Assembly (NCBI RefSeq): GCF_002878395.1
Contig: NC_061115.1
Span: 157,709,670 to 157,773,669 of the forward strand
Reading direction: 5' to 3'
Source of the DNA: Capsicum annuum
Lineage: Eukaryota; Streptophyta; Magnoliopsida; Solanales; Solanaceae
Length of the DNA stretch: 64,000 nt
Position 1 is the first letter of the stretch. Every line of letters starts with the position of its first letter. The translations under genes and the position numbers were made by a program. The notes beneath the pieces were generated by a model, which worked only from the letters and a program-made list of their open reading frames with translations, searched no databases and had not been told where the DNA came from. Shown in pieces: positions 13,304-26,640 of the stretch.

Positions 13304-16177
13304 TGTCACGACCCAAAAACCAGGGTCATGATGGCACTTGTCGTGGCATACCTTGACAAGTTAGCCTATCACCCGAACTGATATAAAAAGAGGAAAAGAC
13401 AGAAATATCCCAAGGTAAGGCTTCTGGAATGAAGCAAACCTTATAAATAATCATAACAATACAGAAAAAACTTATCCAAAATATCGATCATGCCCAAAAC
13501 CAGGTGTCAATAGTGTAAGAACTACTAATACAATCTAAAAGTCAAATACATTGAAAAAATAATCATAAATAACTAATATCTATATCCAAAAACTAATAAA
13601 GACATAACTACAATAGAAATATAGAGGTGAACTTCAGACGCATGAATTCCCAACCACTACTTTGGAAGCTCAACAATCGCCTGAGTCAAGCAAGCTGAGG
13701 CGCACTGAAGCTAAGACCTACACCAAAAGGGCGCAGTAGGCATGAGTATGGTTCACTTGTACTCAGTAGGTATTATAGACCGACTAAGCAAAGTAGTAAA
13801 TAAAGTATACAAAATATACACTAAGGGCACGTCACCTGCAATCAGAAAATGCCCTACAACGGTAGCCCACACCGCTTGCACTAATAGTTCCAATATATCT
13901 CACAGATATTGCAACATCACGCCAATATAGCACAAAAGTACGTATTATATGACATATAAAAAAACCAGGGAAACATGCATATACAAGATCATAAATACAA
14001 GTAAAAAAAGATACGATAAATACATGGATGACAAGTCAATATGTCAATACAACACAACATAACACAATAAATTAAGTGCAATGTATATGATAATAATGAT
14101 GATGATGCATGAGGTCATCGCACAACCTCTGAGATCATCTCACAATCCCTGTATACACCTACGGAGGCAAGCCTCCCAACGCAGAACCCATGGGGAGTTA
14201 GTCAACCCGTATACAATCTACATATCTCAAATTTCCTTTCCAGCGCATCCCTTGGAAAGGGTTTTATAAGGTGTTACAATATCTTTTAAAAAGGTGTTGT
14301 CTGTGTTTCTCAGATGTTGCCACAGTGGTACAATGTTTTATGAATGAGTATGATATGAAGATGTAATGCTCAAAACCAATCATAATGAGTATTTACATAA
14401 CTAACCACATGATATATTTCCACAACCAACCACAATGATACATTTCTACATACACGTGAACCAATATCCACTCATTATTTTTGTTTCATCCATGAATTTC
14501 CACATGTATATATGTCAATAAGGTATGAATATAATCACAATACATCAAAGGTACCACATTAAGCATTTTAACAGAACAATATAATTATTCACATGTATTC
14601 AAGGCTATCAATATCACATAGGACCCCACCCGGTCACACATATCACGTAATAACTCAATTTCGATAATTACATCACATATAGGCCCCCACACAGTCACAA
14701 TGCATAAATAGTCATTTTTCATGATTAGTTTCCACCATTAACATGTATTTGGTATCATCATTTAATACTCAATCCAGTCTGAAAGAGTTAAGTCATAACC
14801 TACCTCGAAAGCCGAAATTAGTCCGCTACAGTTGGACCCATGACCTTACTTTTCACGAATAATTTCGAACTTCACTAAAAATATCAATTATAAAATCTAC
14901 GCATAAAAAAAGCCAACGACACCCATATTGACTACTTTTGGTTTGGAGTCAAAACGGACCCCCAAAACGGATTTTCGAAAAAGAAGGGCAAAATTAGAAC
15001 TTTACTTCAAAAACATGTTCTCTATATTTTTAGGAACCTACAACTGAAAACCCAAGTTAAATCGAGTCAAAACTGGGTTCAAATCGATCAAAAAATATTC
15101 TTGAGCTTTACCGGATAAAATCATTGAAATTCAGGTTAAAATCAAGAATCAGAGTTGTTTTGAAGGTTAATTGATGAAAAACTAGTATTTACAAGATAAA
15201 AACATTATTCAAGTGAAACGGAGTAAAAATGGAGTTTAAAATCAAGCTAAGATTTTTTGGGTTTTGAGAAATTAATTAAGAAATTTTAAATAAACGATGA
15301 ATTCTTACCTTTAATCCGTAATAAAACCAAGAAAAAGGTGTTAATCTAGCTTTCCAAGCTCCCACAAGCTTCACTTTTAAGCTCCCGTACTATTTTAGGG
15401 TTTAAATCTCAAGAGACAACATGAAAAATGAGGAAAAATGGGCCCGAAACTGATTTAAATGGTGCAGAAAATCTGCACCAGCAAGGTAAAAAAGCTGCAG
15501 TTTTTTTTATTTTAAAGTCCACTCCGGACTTCGACGGGGTGCCCGGGATTCGTTCGAAGTTGGATACATGCAAATTAACTATGCAACCATACTAAATTCG
15601 ATGTTCCGTATGTGTTGGCGATATCATATTTTCAAAAAAATATCATTTTCACAAGGCTGGTCCCCGAAACCCGAAATTAAAATTTTCCAAATTGAGGATC
15701 GAAATGAGATTTAAAAGCCAAAAAATATACCAAACATGCTAACACCCTAAAATTAATATTTTGGATCTGCTGGTGAAGTTAGATTTTCCATATGAGATCG
15801 TTTCGATCAAATGTGGGTCCCACACCCATATTTCCAATTTTTCAACTTTCCGACCAATAGGTCGAAATGAGAGCAGGTGCACCGGGACCCAAACCAAAGG
15901 TCTACCTAGCCTAAAATCAATATTATGGAGCTACTAGCATAGTCTGTTCGGCCATCCATCACACGAATCAAAAGATATCCACATAAGTCCAAAATAAGAC
16001 TCTCAATGCCATCAAAAACCACAATACTGCATAAATGATACCAAAATGCATCAAAAATCATGCCAATCGCTCTCACACCCCAGAAATATCATAATGCAAA
16101 TACGGAGAGGGGTAAAACTATCAAATCATATAAAATCATAAATTTCACATATTTCATCAAATTTTAAGGTCCTTACA
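13304..16177 (-). repeat. Element A 5' LTR (right copy)
   Basis: Begins TGTCACGACCC next to the primer binding site and ends GGTCCTTACA at the TACGT duplication. It is about 45 bp longer than the left copy, partly because of an insertion near 15390-15450. In element orientation this LTR would drive transcription. Confidence 0.88.
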
Positions 16178-17003
16178 TACGTAGGTGGCCTACATCTACT
16201 TCAGTCAACCTCTTAAGATAATTTACCCTTCCTTTTTATGTACGAACTAGTTTTGATCTAAATTCCTAAGAAAGATATACACAGGTAGACTATGTCGGCT
16301 TTGGTCAAACCTTTAGGAGAATTTATCCTTCCCTTTTATGTACGAACTACATTTGACCTGAATTCCCAGTAAAGGGATATGTAGGCGGTCTGTGTCAGCT
16401 TTAGTCAACCCCTTAGGAGAATTTAACCTTCCCTTTTATGTTCAAACTACGTTTGACCTGAAAGGGGTACGTAGGCAACCTATGTCGGCTTTCGTCAACC
16501 TCTTAGGAGAATTTATCCTTCCCTTTTATGTACACACTATGTTGGGCCTGAATTCCCAAGAAAGGGATACATAGCCAGCCTATGTAAGGTTCGGTTAATC
16601 CCTTAGGAGAAGTTATCATTTTCTTTTATGTATGAACTACGTTTGATATGAATTCCCAAGAAATGGATACAGAGGGGGCCTATGTCGGCTTCGATCAATC
16701 CTTTAGGAGAATTTATCTTTCCCTTTCATGTATAAACTATATTTGACCTGAATTACCAAGAAAGGAATACGTAGGAGTCCTATGTCGGCTTCGGTCAACT
16801 CCTTAGGAGAGTTTATCCTTCCTTTTTATGTATGAACTATGTTTGTCCTTAATTCCCAAGAAAGGGATATGTAGGTAGCCTATGTCAATATTGGTCAACC
16901 CCTTAAGAGAATTTACCCTTTCCTTTTATGTATGAACTATGTGATGACCTTATTCTCAAGAATGAGATATGTGGGCGACCTATGTCATCTTCTGCTAACC
17001 TAA
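16178..17003. repeat. 100-bp tandem array, right half
   Basis: The same array as at 5285-5968. Markers fall at 16255, 16355, 16455 (a 90-bp unit with the same 10-bp loss), 16545, 16645, 16745, 16845 and about 16946. Removing element A and one target duplication (10,214 bp) puts the first right marker exactly 100 bp after the last left one. Confidence 0.85.
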
Positions 17004-18335
17004 TAGATTTTTCTATATACCCCTAAGCGTAGTCCTGAAGTATGTTTTACCTTATGTCTGCTTTAATATGATAAGTAGGCTCCCCAACGACTCAGTCATA
17101 CCACCCCAGGAAATAAAAACTAGGGCAGAATTTTCAAGAAGGAATCTCAAAAATTCAAAAGAAGAAGATCATCATCCGTCAAAGAGAATGAAGACTCGCA
17201 AATACCTCTGATTATCTTAAGCCTAGATCATCTCAAATAGTACTATACTGGGACAAAAATTTTAAAGAGGCCCTCAAAATTTCCACTAATAGAATAGGAT
17301 GAATTTATAATTCCCCAGCACTAGAGGTCAAAGGCAAGCTTTAGAAATCACTAGCTGCTACAATGACTAGATAGACTAAATCTTTAGCCATGATAGAACT
17401 TTTAGTAGAAATCTCCATTAACAATGATGAGTTCTTAGAAATCCTCCATCGAATTTCATATATAGTTGAGCCTTAAGAGGAAAACGTCCATTGATCTAGT
17501 ACATGACATGAATGGAAAAAAATTTCTAAAAACCTTTTAAACTAGTTTTGAAACTAAGTTTTCAATATCAAAACTATTTTTCATCTATAAACATCTTTTT
17601 ACTTAGTTTTTTCCTGGATATCTATTGAAATGGAGAGTCAGGTCGAAGTACCAATATGATGAAGCACTCGAAAGATGGAAAGGAGAAATCCAGGGATCAA
17701 AAGAGGTCAACACAGAGTAGTTCCTCTCAAAACTAACTAATTTTTTATTGATACAAGGATCAATACACCAAAATGGGAGTTTTCTTCAAAAACCCCAAGT
17801 GAATTAGGAATAACACCAAGCATGTATTTCTCAACAATGGTATTTTTGGTAGCCCCAAAGACGGGTTCAGCATTCATCCATCAATGACGTTTTTTAATGT
17901 CTATCTCATTTTAGGAGATTGTGAATGACAAATAAATGCACCTTATCTTCTTTTTGAATATTTTATTCAGAATATTTCTAATAAAATAGTCATTAGCAAA
18001 AGAGACTTTGTTTTACTAAAAACTTACTTAGAGCACAAGTGTATTCAAAGAAGTCAGCATAATAAATACAAGAATCAAAAGTATCACTCCGTAGGAGGAA
18101 GAGAAGATAGTCATTCTCAAAATTTGCCTTGAAGCAAAGAAAACGGTATTTGAGTACTAACTCATTTAGATTACGATGTCAAGCATTTGTCACTTAACTT
18201 GCATAAAGTTTGAAGGTGGTCACCAGTAAGAGTGACATTGTGACTACTAACTGTCTACCTTGAGTATAGATCTTTATATAAAGCACACATGCCGAAAAAT
18301 GAACTCAGGTGAAACTGTTTTCAAATCACCAAAAG
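17004..18335. other. Unassigned DNA, probably TAT/Ogre-type element relic
   Basis: No gene seen. The sequence AACTAGGGCAGAATTTTCAA near 17107 resembles end regions of TAT/Ogre elements in nightshades, and it directly follows the GTAGGCAGCC-type array. The rest is unrecognised. Confidence 0.3.
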
Positions 18336-18690
18336 AGCCATTTTATATTATTTCATTGACAAAAGGGCCATTTCTTGTAATTTCAATGGGGGCCATTTCA
18401 TTCCATTTCCAAGAGTGACATAACAAGAGGTCCTTTTCATTCCATTCCATGAGGGATATTGCATATCATGTCATTACTAAGAGGGCCATTTCATTCCCTT
18501 GTCGAGAGGGCCATGTCGAAAGGGCCATTTCATATTATGTTATTTCCTAGAGGATATTTCAGTCCAATATTAAGAGGGATATTCCATTTCATTCTATTGC
18601 CAAGAGGGCCATGTTAAGAGAGTCATTTCATGCCATTACCAAGAGTGTCACTTCATTTCATCGCCAAGAGTACCATCATCCTATTCAACT
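18336..18690. repeat. Degenerate tandem repeat, GAGGGCCATTTCATTCCAT type
   Basis: The phrase AGAGGGCCATTTCATTCC recurs with variation about ten times over 350 bp, with irregular spacing of about 20-50 bp, separated by words such as CATTGCCAAGAG and CATTACTAAGAG. Confidence 0.75.
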
Positions 18691-18744
18691 AAGTCTCCAT
18701 AATTGCTCGATATGCAAGACCATAAGGTCTGGTCCTGGAAGATT

Positions 18745-18935
18745 CTTTGGAGAACCAATGTCCATTGACCACACAAAGAGATCATAATCAGGCGTCAAGG
18801 ATATCTCAGAATTTTATATCTGTTGACCATGCAAAAGGCAATATAGCCTTGCTTTGAGGATACATCCGTATTTTATATCTGTTGACCACACAAAAGGTAA
18901 TGTAGCCCTGTGTTGAGGATATTTTATCATTTTAT
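18745..18935. repeat. Tandem repeat of about 60 bp, three copies
   Basis: Three successive blocks contain ATTGACCACACAAA or TGTTGACCA(C/T)(A/G)CAAAAGG followed by GAGGATA(T/C). The second and third (about 18812 and 18873) are the closest; the first (about 18757) is more diverged. Confidence 0.7.
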
Positions 18936-19009
18936 GGATTATTATGCATCAACATATCAAGTTGAAAAGCACATGACTCAAAAGGACGTCTTTAAGTCGC
19001 TATCTGAAA

Positions 19010-19570
19010 GCGGACAACATAAGAGATTTCCTAGAAATTAACAATCCAAAGGTCATCTGTAAGTCATATTATTTGAAATAGGATAGTGTCTGAGATTACA
19101 TATGATTTGATAGTCCATAGGTCATCAAAATGCCACAACAATATTCTAACTGGATAGTGTGCAAGGTTGCCCAAAGATCATTAGTTTGAAGGTTATCTGT
19201 AAGTCACAACTAAATCCTTACCGTAGAATATGTGAGATTACCAAATTGATAAGTCCAAGGGTTTTCTGTAAGATACGTCATATCAAAGATTGATTATGCA
19301 TAGGATTAACCAAATACTACCAATTTGAGAGATATCTATAAGTCATATTATATCCAAGGTCAACTGATGTGCAGGAATACCTGAGAGCTAATGATTAGAG
19401 GGATATATCTAAGTCATCTCTTATCCAAGGATGGATAATATACAGGATTACCCAAAAGCTAACAACTCAAAGAATATTTATAAGTTACGTTGTTCCCAAC
19501 ATCAAATGATACGAAAGATTATCCAAAGATTGATAATTCAAGGGATATCTATAAATTGTATTGATCCAAA
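19010..19570. repeat. Tandem repeat of about 72 bp, eight copies
   Basis: The word GG(T/A)(C/T)ATCT(G/A)TAAGTCA, or a close variant, recurs at about 19049, 19120, 19191, 19262, 19330, 19402, 19475 and 19545, a mean period near 71-72 bp. Each unit also has a GGATTACC-like word. A 108-codon open frame on the plus strand (19431-19757) overlaps the array and resembles nothing I know; I do not call it a gene. Confidence 0.75.
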
Positions 19571-19759
19571 AAATGTGCAAGACTTACCCGAGGTCATGTA
19601 CAAAGAATCATTGTTAATAGCTGAAGAGGTTATCATTTCATATAAAAGAAGCATTATAAGTGACCAAAACGGTTGCTGCATCAGAAAGAGATTAAGCAGT
19701 TGTGGGGACCGTTCTACAAAAAGTATCATCGAGGTCAAGAAGGCCACCCCACTTTAAAA

Positions 19760-20688
19760 ACATATCTAATCGAAAAAGAGATTTTTCATTCAACAATCAA
19801 GAAGGTTGTTGTGTTTTTTATTTTAAGTTATTGCCCTGCAAACATGTACATGAGGGAATGACTTCACTTTTTGAATAACAACTTGCGCGGAGATATGGTA
19901 AAAAACTAAATATATCTTTTGTGAATTATGTTTATAACTAATAACTTTTGCTTCAGATATTGTCGAGATCATCTGAGAGGATGAAAATCTCAAATCAAAA
20001 TTACAGGTGCGGACGACTCCAAAAAGGACGCAGTACAACACGTAACTTTCTCTTAGCAGTAAATCAGGTCATAATCTAGAGAGAGATGTGAAACTCTTTG
20101 GATACGAGCTAAAGCAATATTGCCACCACCATCAAACCACACCACTATTAGAAGGTATGTAGGTACTTTGAGACACTTCATTTTCAGCTTCACTTTTTGA
20201 ATATTTCTAAACTCATACCGAGAGTAACCTTCCCTTTTCTTCAAATCCGAGTGATAACACGCTCAGAGTTTTAGAAATTATGTTTGGGTAAAATATTACC
20301 TATTGATGTAAAGAGATCCACATTCATGGTTAAGAGGTTAAAGCCTCTTTTCCATAGCTTAAATGACTTTTCACTCATTCCAAGCCAAAGATTATCTAAA
20401 ATAAAGGACTATCTTTTCTACCGATTGAGTCAAACTACAAGCAATCTATTTCCTGAATCTTAGGGATATTTAGGATGGGCTCTTTGTTTAAAATTCGACT
20501 ACATTCTAACACCCCTTAATGTGCTTATTCCCCAGCTTTTTGGTTTTATCAAAATTTTCAAAAATTAGGATAGCTCATGAATTTCTTTAAAATCGTGTTT
20601 AAAATCAAGCGCCATGAACTACTAGTGGTCTAAATTCTAATGTAACCTGAGATATGTAAGAAACTTGATACCAAAGTTCGACCATAAC
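19760..20688. other. Unassigned DNA
   Basis: No gene or clear element feature seen. It ends at ATAAC (20684-20688), the flank of element B. Confidence 0.5.
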
Positions 20689-23381
20689 TGTAACACCCCA
20701 ATTTACTGAATTGGAATGCTACACGGTGCATATGACCCCGAAGGACCACAAGCTAACCCATGACTGATATCTGTACCTGTACACTACATAATATATATGT
20801 AAAATTCAAAAAAACATGAATAATAGGCCATGAGGTTCAACTGAATAAAGTGTTTGAAAAAACATAACATCTATATGGGTGACAAATACCCAAAACAACT
20901 GAAGACTGAAATAAATCTAAACTAAATCTGAAAGCCTCTAAATACTGTCTAAAATAAGGAATTGAAGGAACATGTCTTCAACTAACACCGTCTAACAAAA
21001 CTAAATTAAAAAATGAATGAAATAAAATAATATCATTCTTGGATGGATGAGGACTCACTGCCACTCTGTGTACTAAAATGCTACTGTTACTGCTGATTTG
21101 GAACTCGTGACTCTGAACCTATGGTGTAACATAAAAGAAAGCACCATAGCATAAATGCGTCAGTACAATTGAAAGTACTAAGTATATGAGTGGGGTAGGC
21201 TAAATGTAAAAGGGTTTACATGCATGAGCAATGCTAACTGACTGACTAATATGAACGTGATAGTGCAAGCATGCATACATAGTAACTGAGATCATGAATA
21301 CGTGATATCTGGATCTTTACGCTAATACATAGTTAACTGATATCCAACATGACTGATACTAGAATTTTGAATGCATGGATGACTGTGTCTGACAATCCTT
21401 AATCTGAGGGAACTGCCTGAGTTCCATACTATGACTGAATTGACTGTATCTGAAAGTCCTGATATCTTGAAGAACTATCTAAGTTATTTTACTGAGACTG
21501 ATACTGAAACTATAGGAGGTAGTTTTTTAACCGACATACCCCAATAACGCATATAGCTAAGTTGGGGTCCAATCTCTGCCCCGACTAGAGGGGTGTCAAT
21601 ACCGCACCACTGGTAAGGACAGCTGTGAGTGACCCTTAGTTGGCAGGCACTCAAATAAGAATGGTGGGAACCCTAAACTGACAGGTTAAGCCACCTCATC
21701 AACCCTACTCTGGCAAGTTAAGATTTCTCAACCTACTTTGGCTACGTAGTTCTGGAACACAAAGATGACTACTAAGAATCACACCCTAAACTGGCAGGTA
21801 AGTTCCCATACTTGGGTTCACTAGGTGCTAACTTCTACTCCTATCTGAAGAGACTGAATCATGATTTAACTGGCTATATATGGACTGAGTAACTAACTTC
21901 CATTGACTGACGGAATTGTACCACTATCTGAGAATTTTTTGAGATCTTAAGATTTTTGAGATTTCCTGAGTTACATAACTGACTGAGCTCTATAGATCAT
22001 GGCTTGCCTAAGATTATCGTGATAACGTGACATGGATCTAGGCACACAGCTATATTTTTCAGGTACAAGTACCCCCAGTACTCGGTGGAAGGAAACTGAC
22101 ACACATAACTGACTTGATCATAAAAGAAATGGAGTCCACAATTCACCATATCATAAGTAGGGGATTTCACACTAAGCATAGTTCTCAAGATCTTATGTAT
22201 GGAAGGGAAATTCATACAAAATGTGTACACTTGCATAGCTTTAATATCATGCTCAATCCATATCACAACAAAAATGCATATAAATCATGTGGAATTCATG
22301 TGAAATCATAAAGCATAGAGCATGGACTTGTTATTTAAGCACTATTAAAACATGGGACACGAATCTTATCACCTTAAATATTTTATCACACACTTTGCAT
22401 GCATTCTTTTAGCTTAGGTGTATTTTCATAACTTTCCCTATTTTAAACCATATAAAGTTCGTGGATTTCAACTAATGACGCATATACTTATGAAAACACC
22501 TTTAGATATCATCTTGAAACTTAAACAACAATCATCAATATGTACATGGTCATATCACAACAAGACAATCACAAAATAATATATAAAACATGGTTCTTGA
22601 GCTCTATGAATGAAATGGATCCATAGATGAACACTACGCATACCTTAGATGGAAGATCCATGAAAATTTACGGTGAAATCCTTTGAATCTTGAAGCTCCT
22701 ATGAAAACCCTATGGGGTTCTTGAGAGAATTTTGAAAAAACAGAGTATAATGTGGTTGTACTGGGGCTAAATCCCGTGTTTATGGAATTTATAGGGGTGG
22801 AAATATGACCCAATTACCCCGCTAGATGCGTCATTTAATTTTTATGAAAATTATCGAATTTGGGCCCCTGGCGCGATGCGGAGATATCGCGTTGCTACTC
22901 GTTTATCACCTAGAAACTCACTGTGATATGGTGGAATCATGGAGAGACACTGGAAATTAACAAACATCATTTTGGCTTATGGCGGGATGCGCTACTGACT
23001 AAAATGACGCTTCTGAAACTTTAAATCGCCATAACTTCTTCATCAGGTGTCCATTTTAGGCGAATTTGGTATCGGCGAAAAGCTTATTCAATTCTCTACA
23101 ATTTATAGGTATAAATCTTCCAAAATATCATCTATAAACCAAGTTATGCTTGTTAAAATATGACCTATATGAAATCACACACGAAAACTTGGTGGATTCA
23201 AAAGTTCTTAGCTTAGCTTACTCTAAGTGACTCTTATGAACATGCTTAATACATCATAAGCTCTATTATCACTAGGATACTCATCCTAATTCATGTACTC
23301 AAATATGAATCACAGGATAGGAGGTTTCATGTATAGGACCAACGGTTCATTTTCTAGCTTAGAAATATATGAGGTATTACA
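20689..23381 (-). repeat. Element B 3' LTR (left copy)
   Basis: TGTAACACCCC ... GAGGTATTACA on the plus strand, 2693 bp. The polypurine tract follows at 23382-23395 (AAGGGAGAGATT on the minus strand). Inside are several spaced (C/T)TGGCAGGT-like words at about 21635-21805 and a CpG-rich cluster near 22860-22995 that lies in the U3 part in element orientation. Confidence 0.88.
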
Positions 23382-23789
23382 AATCTCTCCCTTGGAAACA
23401 TTCGTCCTCGAATGAGACTGACTGAAATGGGGAGAGGCGATAAATGAGAGTACGTACAAGACATACACTACTGTAACATGATCTTATGACGGACATAACT
23501 GATAAGCTAAACATATCATGTTGGACATACATAGCTGATGCATGAGTAACTAATTCATGAATGCATAACTGAGATTTCTGATAACTGAGTTCTCCCAATG
23601 AGAATGCATATTTGATGCGTGATTATACACTGGACTGATATATGAATGCATGACTAAATATTCAATGGTACTTGATATCATATTTGTGATGAAACATGAG
23701 CATGAAGTAAATACCAAGTTGTATAAAATACTGAATGGGAAACTGAATAAACTTAGGAAAGACTATTACCTAGAGCTTGATCTAGATTG

Positions 23790-25210
23790 GCGAAGAAGAG
23801 GTAAGCATACTTGGTACGCATGTCTGCTTCTGCTTCCTAAGTAGCTTCCTCAACGGACTGATTTTACCAAAGAACTTTGACTAGAGGGGCTTCTTTGTTC
23901 CTCAGTCTAGGAGTCTGATAGTCTAGAATTTCGACCGAAATTTCCTCATATGAGAGACTGTTCTAAATGTCAATGCTCTGAATAGGGACTACGACTGATA
24001 GATCACCTATACCCATCTTGAGAAAAGAGACATGAAAGACTGGATGAACTGAGGCTAGATCTGAAGGCAATTTGAGCTATAAGCTACCTTGCCTAAAGGA
24101 CTGAGAATCTTGAAGGGATCGACACATCGGGGACTGAGCTTTCCTTTCTTGCTGAACCACTTCACTCCCTTCATGGTAGAGATCTTCAGATAGACATAGT
24201 CACTAATCTCGAACTCGAGATCCTTTCTGCGCACATCTGAATAAGTCTTCTATCGGCTCTGAGCAGCCCGAAGTCTTTCTCTGATCAACTGAACTTTCTC
24301 TAAGGCGTCGAATACTAAGTCAGGCCCTATGACTGAGGCCTCACTAACTTCAAACCACCCGATTGGAGATCTACACCTCCTACCATAGAGAGCTTCGAAC
24401 GGAGCCATTTTAATACTGTAATAATAGCTATTGTTGTATGCAAACTAAATCAAAGGCAAGTGGTCATCCCAACTTCCCTTGAAATCAATTGGACATGCCC
24501 TTAGAATATCTTCAAGAGTCTGAGTGGTCCTTTCTGCTTGACCATCTGTCTAAGGATGAAAAGTTGTACTGAGATGAACTTAGGTACCAAGACCCTTTTG
24601 GAATACTTTCCAAAAGTGAGAGGTGAACTGGGTACCTCTATCGGAGATGATAGATAATGGAATACCGTGTAATCTGATAAACTCCCTGATGTAGAGTTTG
24701 GCATAATCCTTAGCTGAATAAGAGGTATGGACTGGAAGGAAATAAGCTGACTTGGTTATTCTGTCTATAATGACCCAAACTAAATCATGTTGATGACGAG
24801 TTTGAGGCAAACCCATCATGAAATCCATGTTCACTTCTTCCCACTTCCAAGTAGGAATGGTGAACTCCTACATGGAACCACTAGGTTTCTGTTGCTCTAT
24901 CTTAACCTGCTAACATATAGGGCACTTAGCCATAAATTCTACAATATCTCTCTTCAACCCACTCTACCAATAGATCTTCCCCAGGTTACGGTATATCTTA
25001 GTAGCCCCTGGATGAATAAATTATCGCGCACTATGTGCTTCAGCAAGAATTTGCTGCTTTAAATCATCTACACCTAGAACAAAAAGACAACCTTGACAAC
25101 GAATGAGCCCATCTCCCCCTTGGGAGAAAACCTCTACTTTCTTATTCTGAACTGACTCTTTTAGATTGACAAGGCTAGGATCCCTGTCTTGCTTTTCTTT
25201 CACCTCAAAA
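23790..25210 (-). pseudogene. Element B integrase and chromodomain, broken
   Basis: The H2C2 linker lies at about 24900-25203, then the catalytic core at 24580-24834 with both Asp motifs intact (MNMDFMMGL and IISDRGTQFTSHFW). The Glu motif is GQAERTTQ at about 24530-24545, after a stop. LYGRRCRSP is at about 24370-24400. The C-terminal beta-barrel runs to about 24050. The chromodomain at about 23790-23900 reads VKVLW, stop, NQSVEEAT, stop, EAEADM. The catalytic triad survives, but the frame is cut by at least five stops. Confidence 0.85.
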
Positions 25211-25249
25211 ATTAGAGATGACTCTAAACTATCCTGAACATATACACCA

Positions 25250-26640
25250 CCCTCTGAAGAATCGACTAAGAGAACACCTAGTCTGGCAAGCTGATGGATT
25301 TCCTAAGATATTTTCTTCTTGCTATCCTTAACGTGAGAAATAATACCCATGGAGAGTCTACTAAGAGCGTCGGCCATAATGTTGGCCTTGCCCGAATGAT
25401 AAAGGACACTCATGTCATAATCTTTCAAGAGCTCTAACCACCTTCTCTGACGAAGATTGAGATCCTTCTAAGAAAAGACATATTGGAGACTCTTATGATC
25501 TGTGAAAACATTTACATGAACTCTGTATAGATAATGCCTCCAAATCTTTAAGGAAAATACTATGGCTGCTAACTCAAGATAATGAGTAGGATAATTCTTC
25601 TCATGGGGCTTTAACTACTTGGATGCGTAGGCTATGACCTTACCATGCTGCATGAGGACATAACCTAGACCCACTCTGGATGTATCACAATAGACTACGA
25701 AACCATCTGAACCATCTGGAAGGGATAGAACTGAAGCTAAGGTGAGTCGAGTCTTCAACTCCTGAAAACTCTTCTCGCAAGAATCTGACCACTGAAACTT
25801 GACCTTCTTCTAAGTCAATCTAGACATGAGGGATGCAACAGAATAAAATTCCTCAACAAATCATCTGTAATACCCAGCCAATCCTAAGAAACTCCTAATA
25901 TCTGATGGAGAGACAGGGCGAGGCCAGTTTTTTACTGCTTCGATCTTCTGAGGATCTACTCTAATGTCATGATCGGAAATAATATGGTTAAGAAATTCTA
26001 CTAATCTTAGCCAAAATTCACACTTACTAATTTTAGCAAACAAATGGTGATCTTTGAGGGTCTGAAGTACAATTCTGAGATGGTCTGAATGATTAAGCTC
26101 AGTGCGGGAATAGACCAGGATATTATCTATGAATACTATGATGAACATGTCCAAGTACTGCTTGAACACCCAGTTCATCAAGTCCATAAAAGCGGCTGGG
26201 ACATTGGTAAGACCAAAGGACATAACTAGGAACTTGATGTGACCATACCGAGTACAGAAAGCTGTCTTCGGGATGTCACATTCTCTAACTCTAAGCTGAT
26301 GGTAGCCTGATCAGAGGTCTATCTTAGAGAAATAATTGGCACCCTAAAGTTGGTCAAATAAGTCATCTATTATGAGAAGAGAATACTTGTTCTTGACCGT
26401 GACTTTATTGAGCTGACGGTAATCAATACACATCCTAAGAGAACCGTCTTTCTGGCACACGAATAAGACTGTGCACCCCACCGAGAAATGCTGAGTCTAA
26501 TGAATCCCTTATCTAAGAGATCCTTCAACTGTTCTTTTAGTTCTTTGAGTTCTGTTAGTGCCATTCTATATGGCAAAATAGAAATAGGTTGAGTATCTGG
26601 ATTGAGATCAATACCGAAGTTTATTTTCCTTTCGGGAGGA
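25250..26640 (-). pseudogene. Element B reverse transcriptase and RNase H, broken
   Basis: RT starts near 26640 on the minus strand and includes the motif ALTELKELKEQLKDLLDKGF (about 26510-26565). The best open piece, 25861-26223, covers [17 protein letters not shown], the catalytic box and FLGLAGYYR. The catalytic box reads FIDN, so its second Asp is Asn and polymerase activity would be lost. RNase H follows at about 25400-25780, with a VGSGYVLMQHGKVIAYAS-like region and stops. Confidence 0.82.

Larger units (their letters stand above)
5969..16177 (-). mobile_element. Gypsy element A (chromovirus, Tekay/Del-like), complete but decayed
   Basis: A 10,209-bp element on the minus strand with TG...CA ends and a perfect 5-bp target duplication TACGT at 5964-5968 and 16178-16182. 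LTRs are 5969-8797 and 13304-16177. The internal part reads, on the minus strand, gag, protease, RT, RNase H, integrase, chromodomain. The chromodomain and long LTRs fit the Tekay/Del branch of chromoviruses. Every domain is interrupted by stops or frameshifts and several catalytic residues are lost, so it is dead. It inserted into a 100-bp tandem array whose phase is preserved on both sides. Confidence 0.9.

Noticed and set aside
13065..13316. 83-codon minus-strand ORF as element A gag start
   Set aside because: It spans the primer binding site and leader; the gag domain lies in another frame further on.
5285..17003. CRISPR-like array from regularly spaced repeats
   Set aside because: Units are contiguous 100-bp repeats without unique spacers, in plant DNA.
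19431..19757. 108-codon plus-strand ORF
   Set aside because: It overlaps the 72-bp tandem repeat and has no recognised motif; a frame through degenerate repeats is expected by chance.
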